Program-made: the position numbers and the translations under genes | Source of the DNA: Rhodopirellula sp. P2 | Lineage (GTDB): Bacteria; Planctomycetota; Planctomycetia; Pirellulales; Pirellulaceae | Direction: 5' to 3' | NCBI RefSeq assembly: GCF_028768465.1 | Contig: NZ_CP118225.1 | Location: forward strand, 4,445,001 to 4,509,000 | DNA length: 64,000 nucleotides | In this document: positions 49,981 to 57,881 of the stretch, in pieces | Position numbering within the stretch: position 1 is the stretch's first letter | Layout: each line of letters begins with the position of its first letter | Notes under the pieces: generated by a model | Told to the model about the DNA's origin: nothing | The model's database searches: none | The model's input: the letters and a program-made list of their open reading frames with translations, nothing else

Positions 49981-52452
49981 TCAATCTTGCACACGCATTG
50001 CGAGCACCTCGAGCAAAGCGTCAACAAGCTTGCCCGGCATCATTTGTCTCATCTGCGCTTCCATCATCTCTGGGTTCTGCATATACGCCAACAGCATCTC
50101 GGGCGGGATCGAATTCATAGCGTCGTGGGGGATCTCGTCATCGTCTAGAAATTCGAAGTCCATGTCGTCGTCATCCGAGTACATGCGTTCGTTGTAATGC
50201 TCCTCGCTGGCTTCATAGAGTCGCTGGGCAATTGGACGCAGTTCGGCGGGCAGGCTATTGGGGGCATCGGGATCCGCGAACACCACATCGGAGAGGATGG
50301 GCGAAGCAAGTTCCAAATCGACTCCGAACGCTCGGACCAAGCTGACGATGTGCAAATCGTAGTGGTGGTGTCGGGTGGTTCGCAAGAATCGACGGGACAG
50401 GACGTCATCTTGGGCGTGAACGACAAAGACGCCGATGGTGTTCGCCGTTTCGATGTCGTATGCATCGATTCTCGATTGGGTCAAGGCTCGTTTGGTCACG
50501 GTGATCAGCTCCGTCTTCATGCCTGAACGGCCAGGGAAGTCGAGCTTTTCGTTCACCAACATACGGCCCACCATGTCACAGGCGGACGAAACCGCTTGCA
50601 GCGATGGCGATTTCGAAAGCGGCTTCCGCGCGTCGCGAAGTTTTTTGCGAGTTTTGGCAGGCAACCCACACCTAGCGGCGATCGCCTCCAACAGAAGCAA
50701 CGATGCATAGCGAGGCACCTTCGATTCATCGTTTTTGACGAGACAAGATTCCACATCGGTGTCGGGGGCTTGCGCCAACTGGCAGATGGCACGGTACAGT
50801 TCCACCACACCGTCTGGCTGACCGAAAGGCACGTTTGAGCTGAGCATGTCGAGATGCTGCTCAGCTTCTTCCGTGTTCCCGTTTTGAATCGCGACGATGA
50901 AGGAGAGTGTGCCCAATCTCCATGCGAGACGGATCGTGCGCTGGTCACGCGGTGCGATCTGAATCAACTGCTGCACCAGTGGACGAGCGCGTTGCAGGTC
51001 GGTTTGGATATAGGATTCGGCTGCGGAAAGGAGGACACCGAGATCATCCCCCCGAGCCTTCAAACGGGTTTCGTGTATCTCGTAGATCAATTCTTGGGGA
51101 AGCAGAATGGGATCGATGGCCGCAAAGGGGGCGTGCTGAAGCGGCGCGTCCCATTGCGGGCACGCCTGGACGGCATTCAGCATTCGCTCCAAGTATCGTT
51201 TTCCGATGACTTGGATGGTTTTCAGGGAATCCGAGTTCCCATCGGTATCAGGCAGAAGTTCATCATGGAAGCGTTTCACCAACGTGCCGAGGAAGAACGC
51301 GATGTTGGCGTTCACCACGGCTTTGATCGCGGTCCGATCGGAATCTGATAGGTTCGGATTGTTTTGAGTCGATTCGACGAACCGATCAATCTGGGCATGA
51401 GCATGGGGGGCGGCCGGATCGCCGGAAAAAAATTGTCCAATTGCCAGGGGCAATGCTAGCTTGGGGTCCCAAGCCGGTGGGCGAAGTTTGCCGTAGATCG
51501 CACCGGCCTGATCGGGAGTGCTCGTTATCAACAATTGTGTGTAGATGGCGTCGTGCAGAGCATTGCGAGTGGTTGGTGAGATCCAACCTTCTTTCTCCCA
51601 GACTTTGATCTTCTGAAGGATTTCGTGGAACAGTGCTTCCTCGAACAATTCTCGCAAGTCGTTTCGGGCGTCGTGCAAGTCGGGCTGCTTGTTCTTTGTC
51701 AGACCTGCCAAATTGCGTTTGTCGACCTTGGTCTGCCCCGGCAATGCCGCATCCACGGTTCCCAGAATCGTACGAGCCATGGCATGGGGCAAACGGTCCG
51801 GGGGCAACCGTTTCCACGCTTCCAACGCTTCGTCCCTTCGATCCCCGTAGAAGTGAACCAGGCCGCGAATGAAAAGACGCCAGGGCGCCATCAACGAGCG
51901 GAACCCGATCGGTTTGAGGATGGACAATGCCTTTTCATCTCGGCCCGCCTCGACGTGTTCGAGAGCTTCCACGACCAGCCGTGTTTCTTCGGCCAGTTCG
52001 TTTGGCAACCGTTCTCTGAGTTCGGGTTTGGCGATCGCTTGATCCGCCATCACGCTTAGCAGATCGGAATCCGCAATCGCTTCCCCACCGAAGATGTTCC
52101 GCAAACGTTTGGCTGACTCGAGAATGGCATCAACGCGATCCGATTCGCCGGTCGTGGACGAATCGTTGATTTTCAGACGTTCAAGGATTGAGTCGATCCT
52201 GGCCAGCAGTGCATCGGGATCTTTGGGAAGGTAGGCAAACGATTGGGCTGCTTTGGATCCAAGCGTGAACACGTCGGCGGCAAGTGCCAGATGAGTCGAT
52301 CCCGCTTCCGAACCAAGAAGTTGATCCAGTCTCATGAACGCGGCGTCATGCAGATGTTGCGTCATCGCTTGTCGCACGTCGATGACTCGGGTGGGACCGT
52401 TGGATGCCTTCGAGCCTCGCTGGCCCTTCTTTTTCTTCTTGGATTTCGAGGC
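49981..52452 (-). CDS. Large helical protein of unknown function, first gene of the Hsp70 operon
   Basis: About 823 residues from the GTG at 52452; a frame to 52518 exists. The N-terminus is very basic (KSKKKKKGQRGSK). The middle is alpha-helical with TPR-like character (ALEHVEAGRDEKALSILKPIGF, LRGLVHFYGDRRDEALEAW-like stretches). The C-terminus is strongly acidic (YSDDDDMDFEFLDDDEIP) and then Met/Gln-rich, PEMLLAYMQNPEMMEAQMRQ. No family recognised. It precedes the J-domain gene by 82 bp in the same direction. A chaperone-client or adaptor role is inference from position. Confidence 0.7.
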   Translation of the reverse strand, partial: ASKSKKKKKGQRGSKASNGPTRVIDVRQAMTQHLHDAAFMRLDQLLGSEAGSTHLALAADVFTLGSKAAQSFAYLPKDPDALLARIDSILERLKINDSSTTGESDRVDAILESAKRLRNIFGGEAIADSDLLSVMADQAIAKPELRERLPNELAEETRLVVEALEHVEAGRDEKALSILKPIGFRSLMAPWRLFIRGLVHFYGDRRDEALEAWKRLPPDRLPHAMARTILGTVDAALPGQTKVDKRNLAGLTKNKQPDLHDARNDLRELFEEALFHEILQKIKVWEKEGWISPTTRNALHDAIYTQLLITSTPDQAGAIYGKLRPPAWDPKLALPLAIGQFFSGDPAAPHAHAQIDRFVESTQNNPNLSDSDRTAIKAVVNANIAFFLGTLVKRFHDELLPDTDGNSDSLKTIQVIGKRYLERMLNAVQACPQWDAPLQHAPFAAIDPILLPQELIYEIHETRLKARGDDLGVLLSAAESYIQTDLQRARPLVQQLIQIAPRDQRTIRLAWRLGTLSFIVAIQNGNTEEAEQHLDMLSSNVPFGQPDGVVELYRAICQLAQAPDTDVESCLVKNDESKVPRYASLLLLEAIAARCGLPAKTRKKLRDARKPLSKSPSLQAVSSACDMVGRMLVNEKLDFPGRSGMKTELITVTKRALTQSRIDAYDIETANTIGVFVVHAQDDVLSRRFLRTTRHHHYDLHIVSLVRAFGVDLELASPILSDVVFADPDAPNSLPAELRPIAQRLYEASEEHYNERMYSDDDDMDFEFLDDDEIPHDAMNSIPPEMLLAYMQNPEMMEAQMRQMMPGKLVDALLEVLAMRVQD

Positions 52453-52968
52453 CACCGTGAGAACCTTGCTTGTTGAAGATGGACTGAACAGGAAAGCAGT
52501 GGTGCCGGATCCAAACACGCCCTGCCTTGCTATGGTTTTGCGTGATTGTCACTCGTTCCGCCATGAACTGGCAACCCGTGAACGAGTTCGCGTTTCACAC
52601 GCGGTACGATGGACGCCAACAAGAACAAGACCAATGAGGGGATCACCGGGACGATGAGCGGTCACGGGTTCGATGTCGGAACGAGCGGCTACGACGTTGA
52701 GGCTCACCTCGTCTCGTGGGAGCGAGATGACGGCAACCTGGACACATCCTGGAACCGGAGCCTGGTCCGAGACTCGAGCAGCTACACCGAGAACGCCAAC
52801 GCTCAAAACCGGACCCACGGTGGCACACACGAGCTACCCACGGTGGCCGGCCAAGCGGTCACGCACCCTGCCAAAGGATCGCCGGATGGTGCCGCCCACC
52901 ATCCGGTGCTCTCAGTCGGCTGCGCACACCCCACCGCCGTCAAGGAGCTCGTGCAGTTTTTTGATTTC
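52453..52968. other. Spacer between the Hsp70 operon and the integron region
   Basis: Frames exist on both strands but none shows a domain, a signal or a good start. High GC and long opposing frames are typical of non-coding or decayed GC-rich DNA. The operon promoter should lie just upstream of 52452. Confidence 0.4.
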
Positions 52969-53060
52969 GCTTTTCGGCAGATTTCCACATGGTGTACCTC
53001 TCCCGAAACGAAGTTTGGCGAGAGGTAGAGCGACGCCGTTCAGGCGTACGCGAGGGTGAG
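52969..53060 (-). repeat. Micro-ORF repeat, copy B (RBS + MWKSAEKR)
   Basis: On the minus strand this is the partner of 42982-43074. GCCTGAACGGCGTCGCT, ACTTCGTTTCGGGAGAGGT and an ATG at 52990 are conserved. The peptide here is MWKSAEKRNQKTARAP and stops at 52940. The copy lies in the decayed DNA beside the integrase remnant. Confidence 0.7.
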
Positions 53061-53284
53061 GGCCGAGCATGGGAAACGGCGCGCATTCCCTCCCCGGAGT
53101 TCTCGCTGGACGCTCGCATTCCGCCCCTCCCCAACTGCGTCCAGGAAGGTGGATTCAACCTTGCGAGCACTGCGGTTGTAAAACTGCACGACCTCCAAAT
53201 CGAACCTGGAACGAGAGGAGAACATTTGTCCTCAAATGTTTGCGTGCCTAGTCGCGATCGTCGAGCAGCATCACGCGAACGGTT

Positions 53285-53544
53285 TCCAGTTCCCTGCCAT
53301 AGCAGATGCGTCGCAAAGCGATGGCGAAACATGTGGCTTGTCACATGCTTCCAAATCCCCGCCTGCTCCACCACGCGTCGCAAGTAAGTCGGGAAGGTGA
53401 TCGCAAGAAAGCAATCACGTCATCGGCCGAAAACTTCCAGTCCGGTTCCGTCTTCCGGCGGTGAAATTGGCAAAGCTTTTGGAACCATCTCTTCGCCCAA
53501 CGCTGCTTCTGTTCGGCACTCGCCGGTTTCGAAAACGTCCCCAT
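53285..53544 (-). pseudogene. Integron-integrase (IntI-like tyrosine recombinase) remnant with internal deletion
   Basis: Two fragments lie in different frames. The first, from the ATG at 53544, reads KPASAEQKQRWAKRWFQK and ends DDVIAFLRS, matching the N-terminal core-binding end of IntI-type integrases. About 53390 the frame shifts and the sequence jumps to TYLRRVVEQAGIWKHVTSHM, then FRHRFATHLLWQGT, the C-terminal box with the His-x-x-Arg catalytic pair. Roughly 200 internal residues are missing, and the terminal LGH box and tyrosine cannot be found. It points away from the cassette array, as intI genes do. Confidence 0.7.
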
Positions 53545-53748
53545 CACAACTCAACTCCCGCACCTGAACCGTGTCAATGCAATTCGTGTCATCCAACCTG
53601 CCACCTCAGCAAGTCGCTCACCCCGTCGTTCTGCAACCCAAGTGGCTGTTAGCCTGAGAATCCTCCCTCCCAACCCGCCGCGTAAACAACAAGTCACGAT
53701 GTTAGCGGTGTGGCGCAAGCCGCCCGGTGAGGAACCGGAGGGCTCGTG
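53545..53748. other. Spacer between the integrase remnant and the IS4 element
   Basis: It contains a GTTAGCC box (53648-53654), about 100 bp from the integrase start, which could be a relic attI-like core. Nothing else recognised. Confidence 0.35.
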
Positions 53749-55198
53749 CCCAATACCGCTACATCGACATATCTAAGAAGTCGCATTTCCCCGCATAATT
53801 GTGGTGTCTAAAGCCCAACCACGCAAAGGAAATGCGACATGTTTCAAACCGTTTCGGCGGAACTCAAGGATTCTGCTCGGCTTCGTGGCCTCAAGTGCGT
53901 TCTCTCTCAAAAGACCATCGACCGCAGTATCGGCGAGCATCTCAAAACTCGCTACTGCAAACGAATCGACAATCAGCAACTTGTTTGGCTCATTGTCGGC
54001 TTGGGGCTCTTCCCTGGCAAGAAGTATCGCCAAATCTTTCGCCTATTCGCAGCCCCGTGGTTGCTCATGCCGTCTTCGGCAACGCTCACCATGGCTCGTA
54101 AGCGACTGGCCGCCAGCGTCATCGAACATCTCTGCTCGACGGTCATCAAGTTGCTGGCAATCACCCCGCAAAAGCATCCCTTTGCTTTCTACAAAGGCCT
54201 CCGGTTGATGGGAGTCGATGGCACCTTGCTGGACTGTCCCGATACAGATGCCAATCGGAAGGCTTTCGGCCGCACATCGAATCAAACCTCGCATGGTGCA
54301 TTTCCCAAGGCCAGGGTGGTTTCGCTGTGTGAGTTGGGAACCCGAGTGTTGTGGCAAAACGTCATTGGCACTTATCACCAAAGCGAACAGACGCTGACAC
54401 TCAAGCTGTTGGACTTTCTCACTCCGGCCATGTTGCTCCTTGCCGACCGACATTTCGGCGTCGCACCGATCATCTATCGGCTGCTGGACAAACAAGTTCC
54501 GTTTCTCATTCGATGCAAGAAAGGTCAGGTTTTCGAGGTCGAAAAAGTGTTCGCAGACGGTTCCTACCTCTCGACGATTTACCTTGGCAAGAACGATCGC
54601 CGACTGCACCGACCTGGCCAAAGGATTCGCGTGATTCGCTATACCCACCGCGATCCCAATCGCCCCGGATGCGGTGAAGTGCATGTGCTGCTGACGAGTC
54701 TTCTCGATGCCGATGAATATCCGGCCATCGAGCTGATCGAGCTTTACCACGTTCGTTGGGAAGAGGAAATCGCCTTTTCGGAGTGGAAAGTCCACTTGGG
54801 CGAAGGCCAAATGCTGCGCAGCCAAAGCCCAGCGATGGTCCGTCAAGAGATTTGGGGAAAGCTACTGGCTCACTACATTCTGCGCACTCTGATCTTTCGC
54901 AGCGCGGAAGTTGCCGAGGTCGAGCCCCTTCGCATTTCATTTACCGGTGCGTTGGACGTGCTCATGGCACGGCTCCCCGAGATCAAGAAAAGCCGTGTAA
55001 AAACCAAGCAATGGCTGGCCAACTTGATCAACGAAATCGCGGATGAAAAGTTGCCACCTCGGGCGAATCGAATCAACCCACGCAAGATCAAAAAACGCTC
55101 GAAAGCCAGACCAACCAAACACGACAGCGACCGACTTCCCCCCAGGCCAAACGGATGCTTCCGCGATCACGTACAAATGTCGATTTAGCGGTATTGGG
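53749..55198 (+). mobile_element. IS4-family insertion sequence, 1450 bp
   Basis: 22-bp terminal inverted repeats with a single mismatch: the left end starts CCCAATACCGCTACATCG (53749-53770) and the right end is its reverse complement (55177-55198). A single transposase gene fills the interior. Flanking bases (GGCTCGTG on the left, ATCGCGTC on the right) show no target duplication. The right end is 15 bp from a 127-bp palindromic repeat. Confidence 0.9.
53839..55188 (+). CDS. IS4-family DDE transposase
   Basis: 449 residues and apparently intact. DDE elements are visible: the first Asp in LMGVDGTLLDCPDT, the second in LLADRHFGVAP, and the IS4 Y-(2)-R-(3)-E-(6)-K block YHVRWEEEIAFSEWKVHLG carrying the catalytic Glu. 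The C-terminus is basic (KIKKRSKARPTKHD). It cuts and reinserts the element through the inverted repeats. The gene stops ten bases before the right end of the element. Confidence 0.92.
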   Translation: MFQTVSAELKDSARLRGLKCVLSQKTIDRSIGEHLKTRYCKRIDNQQLVWLIVGLGLFPGKKYRQIFRLFAAPWLLMPSSATLTMARKRLAASVIEHLCSTVIKLLAITPQKHPFAFYKGLRLMGVDGTLLDCPDTDANRKAFGRTSNQTSHGAFPKARVVSLCELGTRVLWQNVIGTYHQSEQTLTLKLLDFLTPAMLLLADRHFGVAPIIYRLLDKQVPFLIRCKKGQVFEVEKVFADGSYLSTIYLGKNDRRLHRPGQRIRVIRYTHRDPNRPGCGEVHVLLTSLLDADEYPAIELIELYHVRWEEEIAFSEWKVHLGEGQMLRSQSPAMVRQEIWGKLLAHYILRTLIFRSAEVAEVEPLRISFTGALDVLMARLPEIKKSRVKTKQWLANLINEIADEKLPPRANRINPRKIKKRSKARPTKHDSDRLPPRPNGCFRDHVQMSI

Positions 55199-55213
55199 AT
55201 CGCGTCCTTCCGC

Positions 55214-55340
55214 TATGCAGGTACGCAGGTGTCATCGGGTATGTGAGCCGTTGGCGTTAGCCACGGTTTTCACGCGCAACCGGGGCGAACGCCCAAACGG
55301 CTCACATGGTTGTGCCCGATCATTCCAGCCGACCTGCTTA
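55214..55340 (-). repeat. 127-bp palindromic interspersed repeat, copy 4 (inverted)
   Basis: On the plus strand it begins TATGCAGGTACGCAGG and ends CCGACCTGCTTA, the reverse complement of copies 1-3 with one mismatch in the outer 9 bases. The length is exactly 127 bp. Confidence 0.92.
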
Positions 55341-56239
55341 CGTCACTTGTTGTTCACGTGGTTCTAAGCAAGGCCTCCCAGCATCTCCTCCTCCTGCCGA
55401 TCAAAAATGAGATTCTTCCAAAACGCTCCAACGCAACCAGAGGCATCGCCTTCACGTCAGCCACCAAAACTGTCTCGCGTGCGTGAACAAGCGAGGCGAG
55501 ACACTCGCGGAAACCACCGCTCAAAGCGTGCGTTTTTGTTCACCGGGTGCAAAAATGCTTGCATGCGGGGAATGGATCCCCAAGAATAAGATGGGACTTT
55601 CACTGGACACATTCGCGAGAAAGAGAAGGCGATCCTTCGCAGCACGAAAGTTGTCAAGGAAATCTGTCCCACCGGTGGAAGACATGCCGCACCTTCCAGG
55701 CGTCATCACGGTGAGAACAAGTCACCCACATGGACGAAGTCCGCGTCGACTGACGAGAACGGGTGCCCGGAAGGCGACTGACTGAAGACGGGAAATGGGG
55801 CGGGCAAGAGGAAGTGCCTGCTGCCACGCAAGGTTGTGTTGACCAAGTTCCGCAGCATCTTCCAAGCCTTGCTGCGAGAGCAGTTGTTCTCTGGCAGGAT
55901 TCAACTGCCACCGGGGTGGACACCAGGGCGATTGCGACACTCCACACGCAATCGCCCTGCCCTTGGAATGCGTGAGTGCGTACCGCCGAAGTCACTTCGA
56001 AAACCATGTTCGGTCACGTTCGCTGACACCATCCGCCGATGCCACGGCCGTCTCAAAGTCTGCAAGTGCTGTCAGAATGACTCCCTCGCCCGGCACGCAA
56101 CATTGCTACAGCGACACGCAGCAGGTAAGATTCTGAGCATGGAGGCGAGTTGAGTGATATTGGTCAAACACCCCAACTCACTTACCCCGTATCATGCAAT
56201 TTCCCGAATACGACCCTACTGAGTAGGGTTGAATCTATT
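55341..56239. other. Decayed DNA upstream of the first cassette
   Basis: No intact gene. One plus-strand fragment resembles an IS91-type transposase (listed separately). Near the end, arms ACCCTAC / GTAGGGT with a TGA loop (56211-56227) form a small palindrome just before the candidate attI core. The 90-base attC pattern is absent, which favours attI over attC at 56240. Confidence 0.45.
55787..55950 (+). pseudogene. Possible fragment of an IS91-type transposase
   Basis: The reading LLPRKVVLTKFRSIFQALL followed by REQLFSGRIQLPPGW resembles the IS91-family segment 'FLPVKVLSKVFRGKFL.AL...G.L.FPG'. A stop codon lies just upstream in frame and no catalytic motif is present. It does not match the frame-corresponding part of the intact IS91-like transposase at 58.8-60.2 kb closely enough to be its duplicate. 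Confidence 0.3.
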
Positions 56240-56246
56240 GTTATCC
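56240..56246 (+). other. Candidate attI core (GTTATCC) at the first cassette junction
   Basis: GTTATCCGACTGAAG just before the first cassette gene is the same R' core and extension seen at other cassette starts (62145, 63720). No attC-like partner (GTGCAC..GGAG, then GGTGACGC) precedes it, so it is probably the attI insertion point. Confidence 0.5.
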
Positions 56247-56256
56247 GACTGAAGTA

Positions 56257-56772
56257 ATGCGTTTCCGACTGTCAACGCTTCTCCTTACCACCGCCTGCAT
56301 TGCGCTGGCGATCGGATGGTATGTCGACCGCTACACCCACCGCGTTCCATCCTACGAGGAGCGACTGGCGGATCACGCCCGATTGGCTGGGACCCTTGCG
56401 GACGTCAGTCGTTTGCACCAGTTTAGCGATCATCCGCAAGGCTACATCAGTCGCGTTCCCGACATGTTGTTTGTTGTCTTCATCGACCTATTCCGAAACC
56501 GAGAGCTTTTTTCACGCACCTACGGTCCAATTGGGAACTCGAGGCAAATTGACGATGCAACGCTGCATTGGCTTGGGAACGAAACCTTGCGTAGAATTGA
56601 CATCACGACCCTTTCTGAATTCGAGACCGAACTGACCGCATCCGGACTCGGTGCGCCGCAATACTATGACCTTTACGCCGCCGACGGATCACTGAAACCT
56701 GAGCTTGCGACGTTCGTATCCGAGTGCTTTGAGGCACCGGAGGCTTTGCCTTCACCAAAAGATGACGGATAA
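56257..56772 (+). CDS. Cassette 1 protein, membrane-anchored, unknown function
   Basis: 171 residues. A single N-terminal hydrophobic segment (LSTLLLTTACIALAIGWYV) resembles planctomycete small membrane-anchored proteins starting 'MRFRLSTLLL'. The rest is soluble and mixed-charge, with no known domain. The ATG lies 17 bases from the crossover G, so the cassette has almost no 5' leader. The stop codon falls inside the R'' box of its attC (GGATAAC). Confidence 0.75.
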   Translation: MRFRLSTLLLTTACIALAIGWYVDRYTHRVPSYEERLADHARLAGTLADVSRLHQFSDHPQGYISRVPDMLFVVFIDLFRNRELFSRTYGPIGNSRQIDDATLHWLGNETLRRIDITTLSEFETELTASGLGAPQYYDLYAADGSLKPELATFVSECFEAPEALPSPKDDG

Positions 56773-57577
56773 CCATGGCGATCGGGATAGGGGCCCGGTT
56801 GCCCGGGACCCCTCCCACACCACCTAGCATGCGGGACCGCACTAGGCGGTTGAGCACGAGTTTCAAATCAACGCGTCGCCGCGATGACCCAAGCCATTGG
56901 ACCGACAGCTTCGCCGCTAAGAGATTGCCATACGGCAACGGCTCCTTCGTGAGATGATGTCGATACGTGCTTGCTCATTCCCTTCAGGCCTTCGCGTCGC
57001 CGTTGGATTCGGCGGATCGCTACTATGCCTTCTGCTGACTTCTCTTTGCACGGGCATACGTTGCCGCATTCCGCCCCGCCTTTCGGGCAAGCCCTACTCA
57101 CGGGTACGCATCGAGATCTCCCCAAATAAGGGACGTCCTTGATCGCTCAAGAACACGTGATCTGTCCCCGCCCAAGTGCTTGATCTACCTCCGCTCTTTC
57201 TTCCGGTTCGGCTTCTTGGTCAGCAGCCCAATCGCCTGGAGTCGTCGGCCTCGTATCAAGTTTCTGTTCGTCACCTGGCGGGTCTTGGCGAGAAGATGTC
57301 CAGCGACGATTCTTTGCTGGCTTACCGATCATCTTCGCAGGCTTCCTCCCCACGGTTTGTCACCTCCCCGCAGTTGCCCTCGCCTCGTACTGTCTTCTTA
57401 CGAGCTATCCATCTGGTATGATGACTCCCTCTTCGAAGAAACCGGAACTAAGTACAGGGGACTTGCACCCCACAAGATCACGCCCATGTTGGGCGTACTG
57501 CACACGGAGCGGGGCTTGCGGCCGAATTTGAAATGGACAACTTTACTCTCCCCGCCCGGTGACGCCGGTCGTTGAAC
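56767..57577 (+). other. attC site of cassette 1, split by a group II intron
   Basis: R'' GGATAAC (56767-56773) and GGATAACCATGGCG lie left of the intron; TGCACACGGAGCGGGG up to R' GTTGAAC (57571-57577) lies right of it. Joining 56780 to 57499 gives a 93-base attC whose first part matches the intact site at 62057 (AACCATTGCGTGCACAC) nearly base for base. R'' is the exact complement of the cassette's own start, GTTATCC. Confidence 0.88.
56781..57498 (-). mobile_element. ORF-less group II intron (IIC-attC class) in the attC of cassette 1
   Basis: On the minus strand the 718-bp insert begins GTACGCCCAACATGGGCGTG, a group II 5' end (GTGCG-type start followed by the CCC..GGGCGTG helix). It finishes with a domain-V-like hairpin (56819-56850; ACCGCCTAG pairs with CTAGGTGGT, CGC in the catalytic-triad position as in IIC introns) and a domain-VI-like stem ending CCTATCCCGAT. 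There is no reverse-transcriptase motif and no long frame, so it would need help in trans or is a relic. IIC-attC introns are known to insert into the bottom strand of attC, opposite to cassette genes, as seen here. Confidence 0.75.
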
Positions 57578-57881
57578 TTAATCGAGTCGTCCGGCGGCAT
57601 GCTCTCTCCAGTGCACGGGTTGGCAAGCTCTTTCGGTGGGTGGCCGCTTCCTTGCGGGGGTGATGGTTGGCATCCCTGCCAACCATGCATGTTCCATCAG
57701 CTTCGCTGACTCGAACTCTGCGGCGGGAACGTGATGGATGACGGCAGTGGCGGTCTTGAAATAGCACGCTCATGGGAAAGAGCGTCTTCGCCAAGGTTTG
57801 ATTAAAACGGTTGTAGGACTTGCGCTTTTGGATTTCGCAAGCACTGTGGAATGCTTCCGCACACCGAACCCTCGGAGTGCG

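Noticed and set aside
52549-53059. Overlapping open frames on both strands upstream of the Hsp70 operon
   Set aside because: No domain, signal or start-site support, and part of the region is the micro-ORF repeat.
53648-53654. GTTAGCC near the integrase remnant as the attI site
   Set aside because: It is close enough to the integrase, but the surrounding bases do not resemble the other cassette junctions and no cassette follows it; kept only as a rival to 56240.
56868-57125. Minus-strand frame within the group II intron as a reverse transcriptase fragment
   Set aside because: None of the RT motifs (such as YADD) or maturase features is present; it is ribozyme sequence read as protein.
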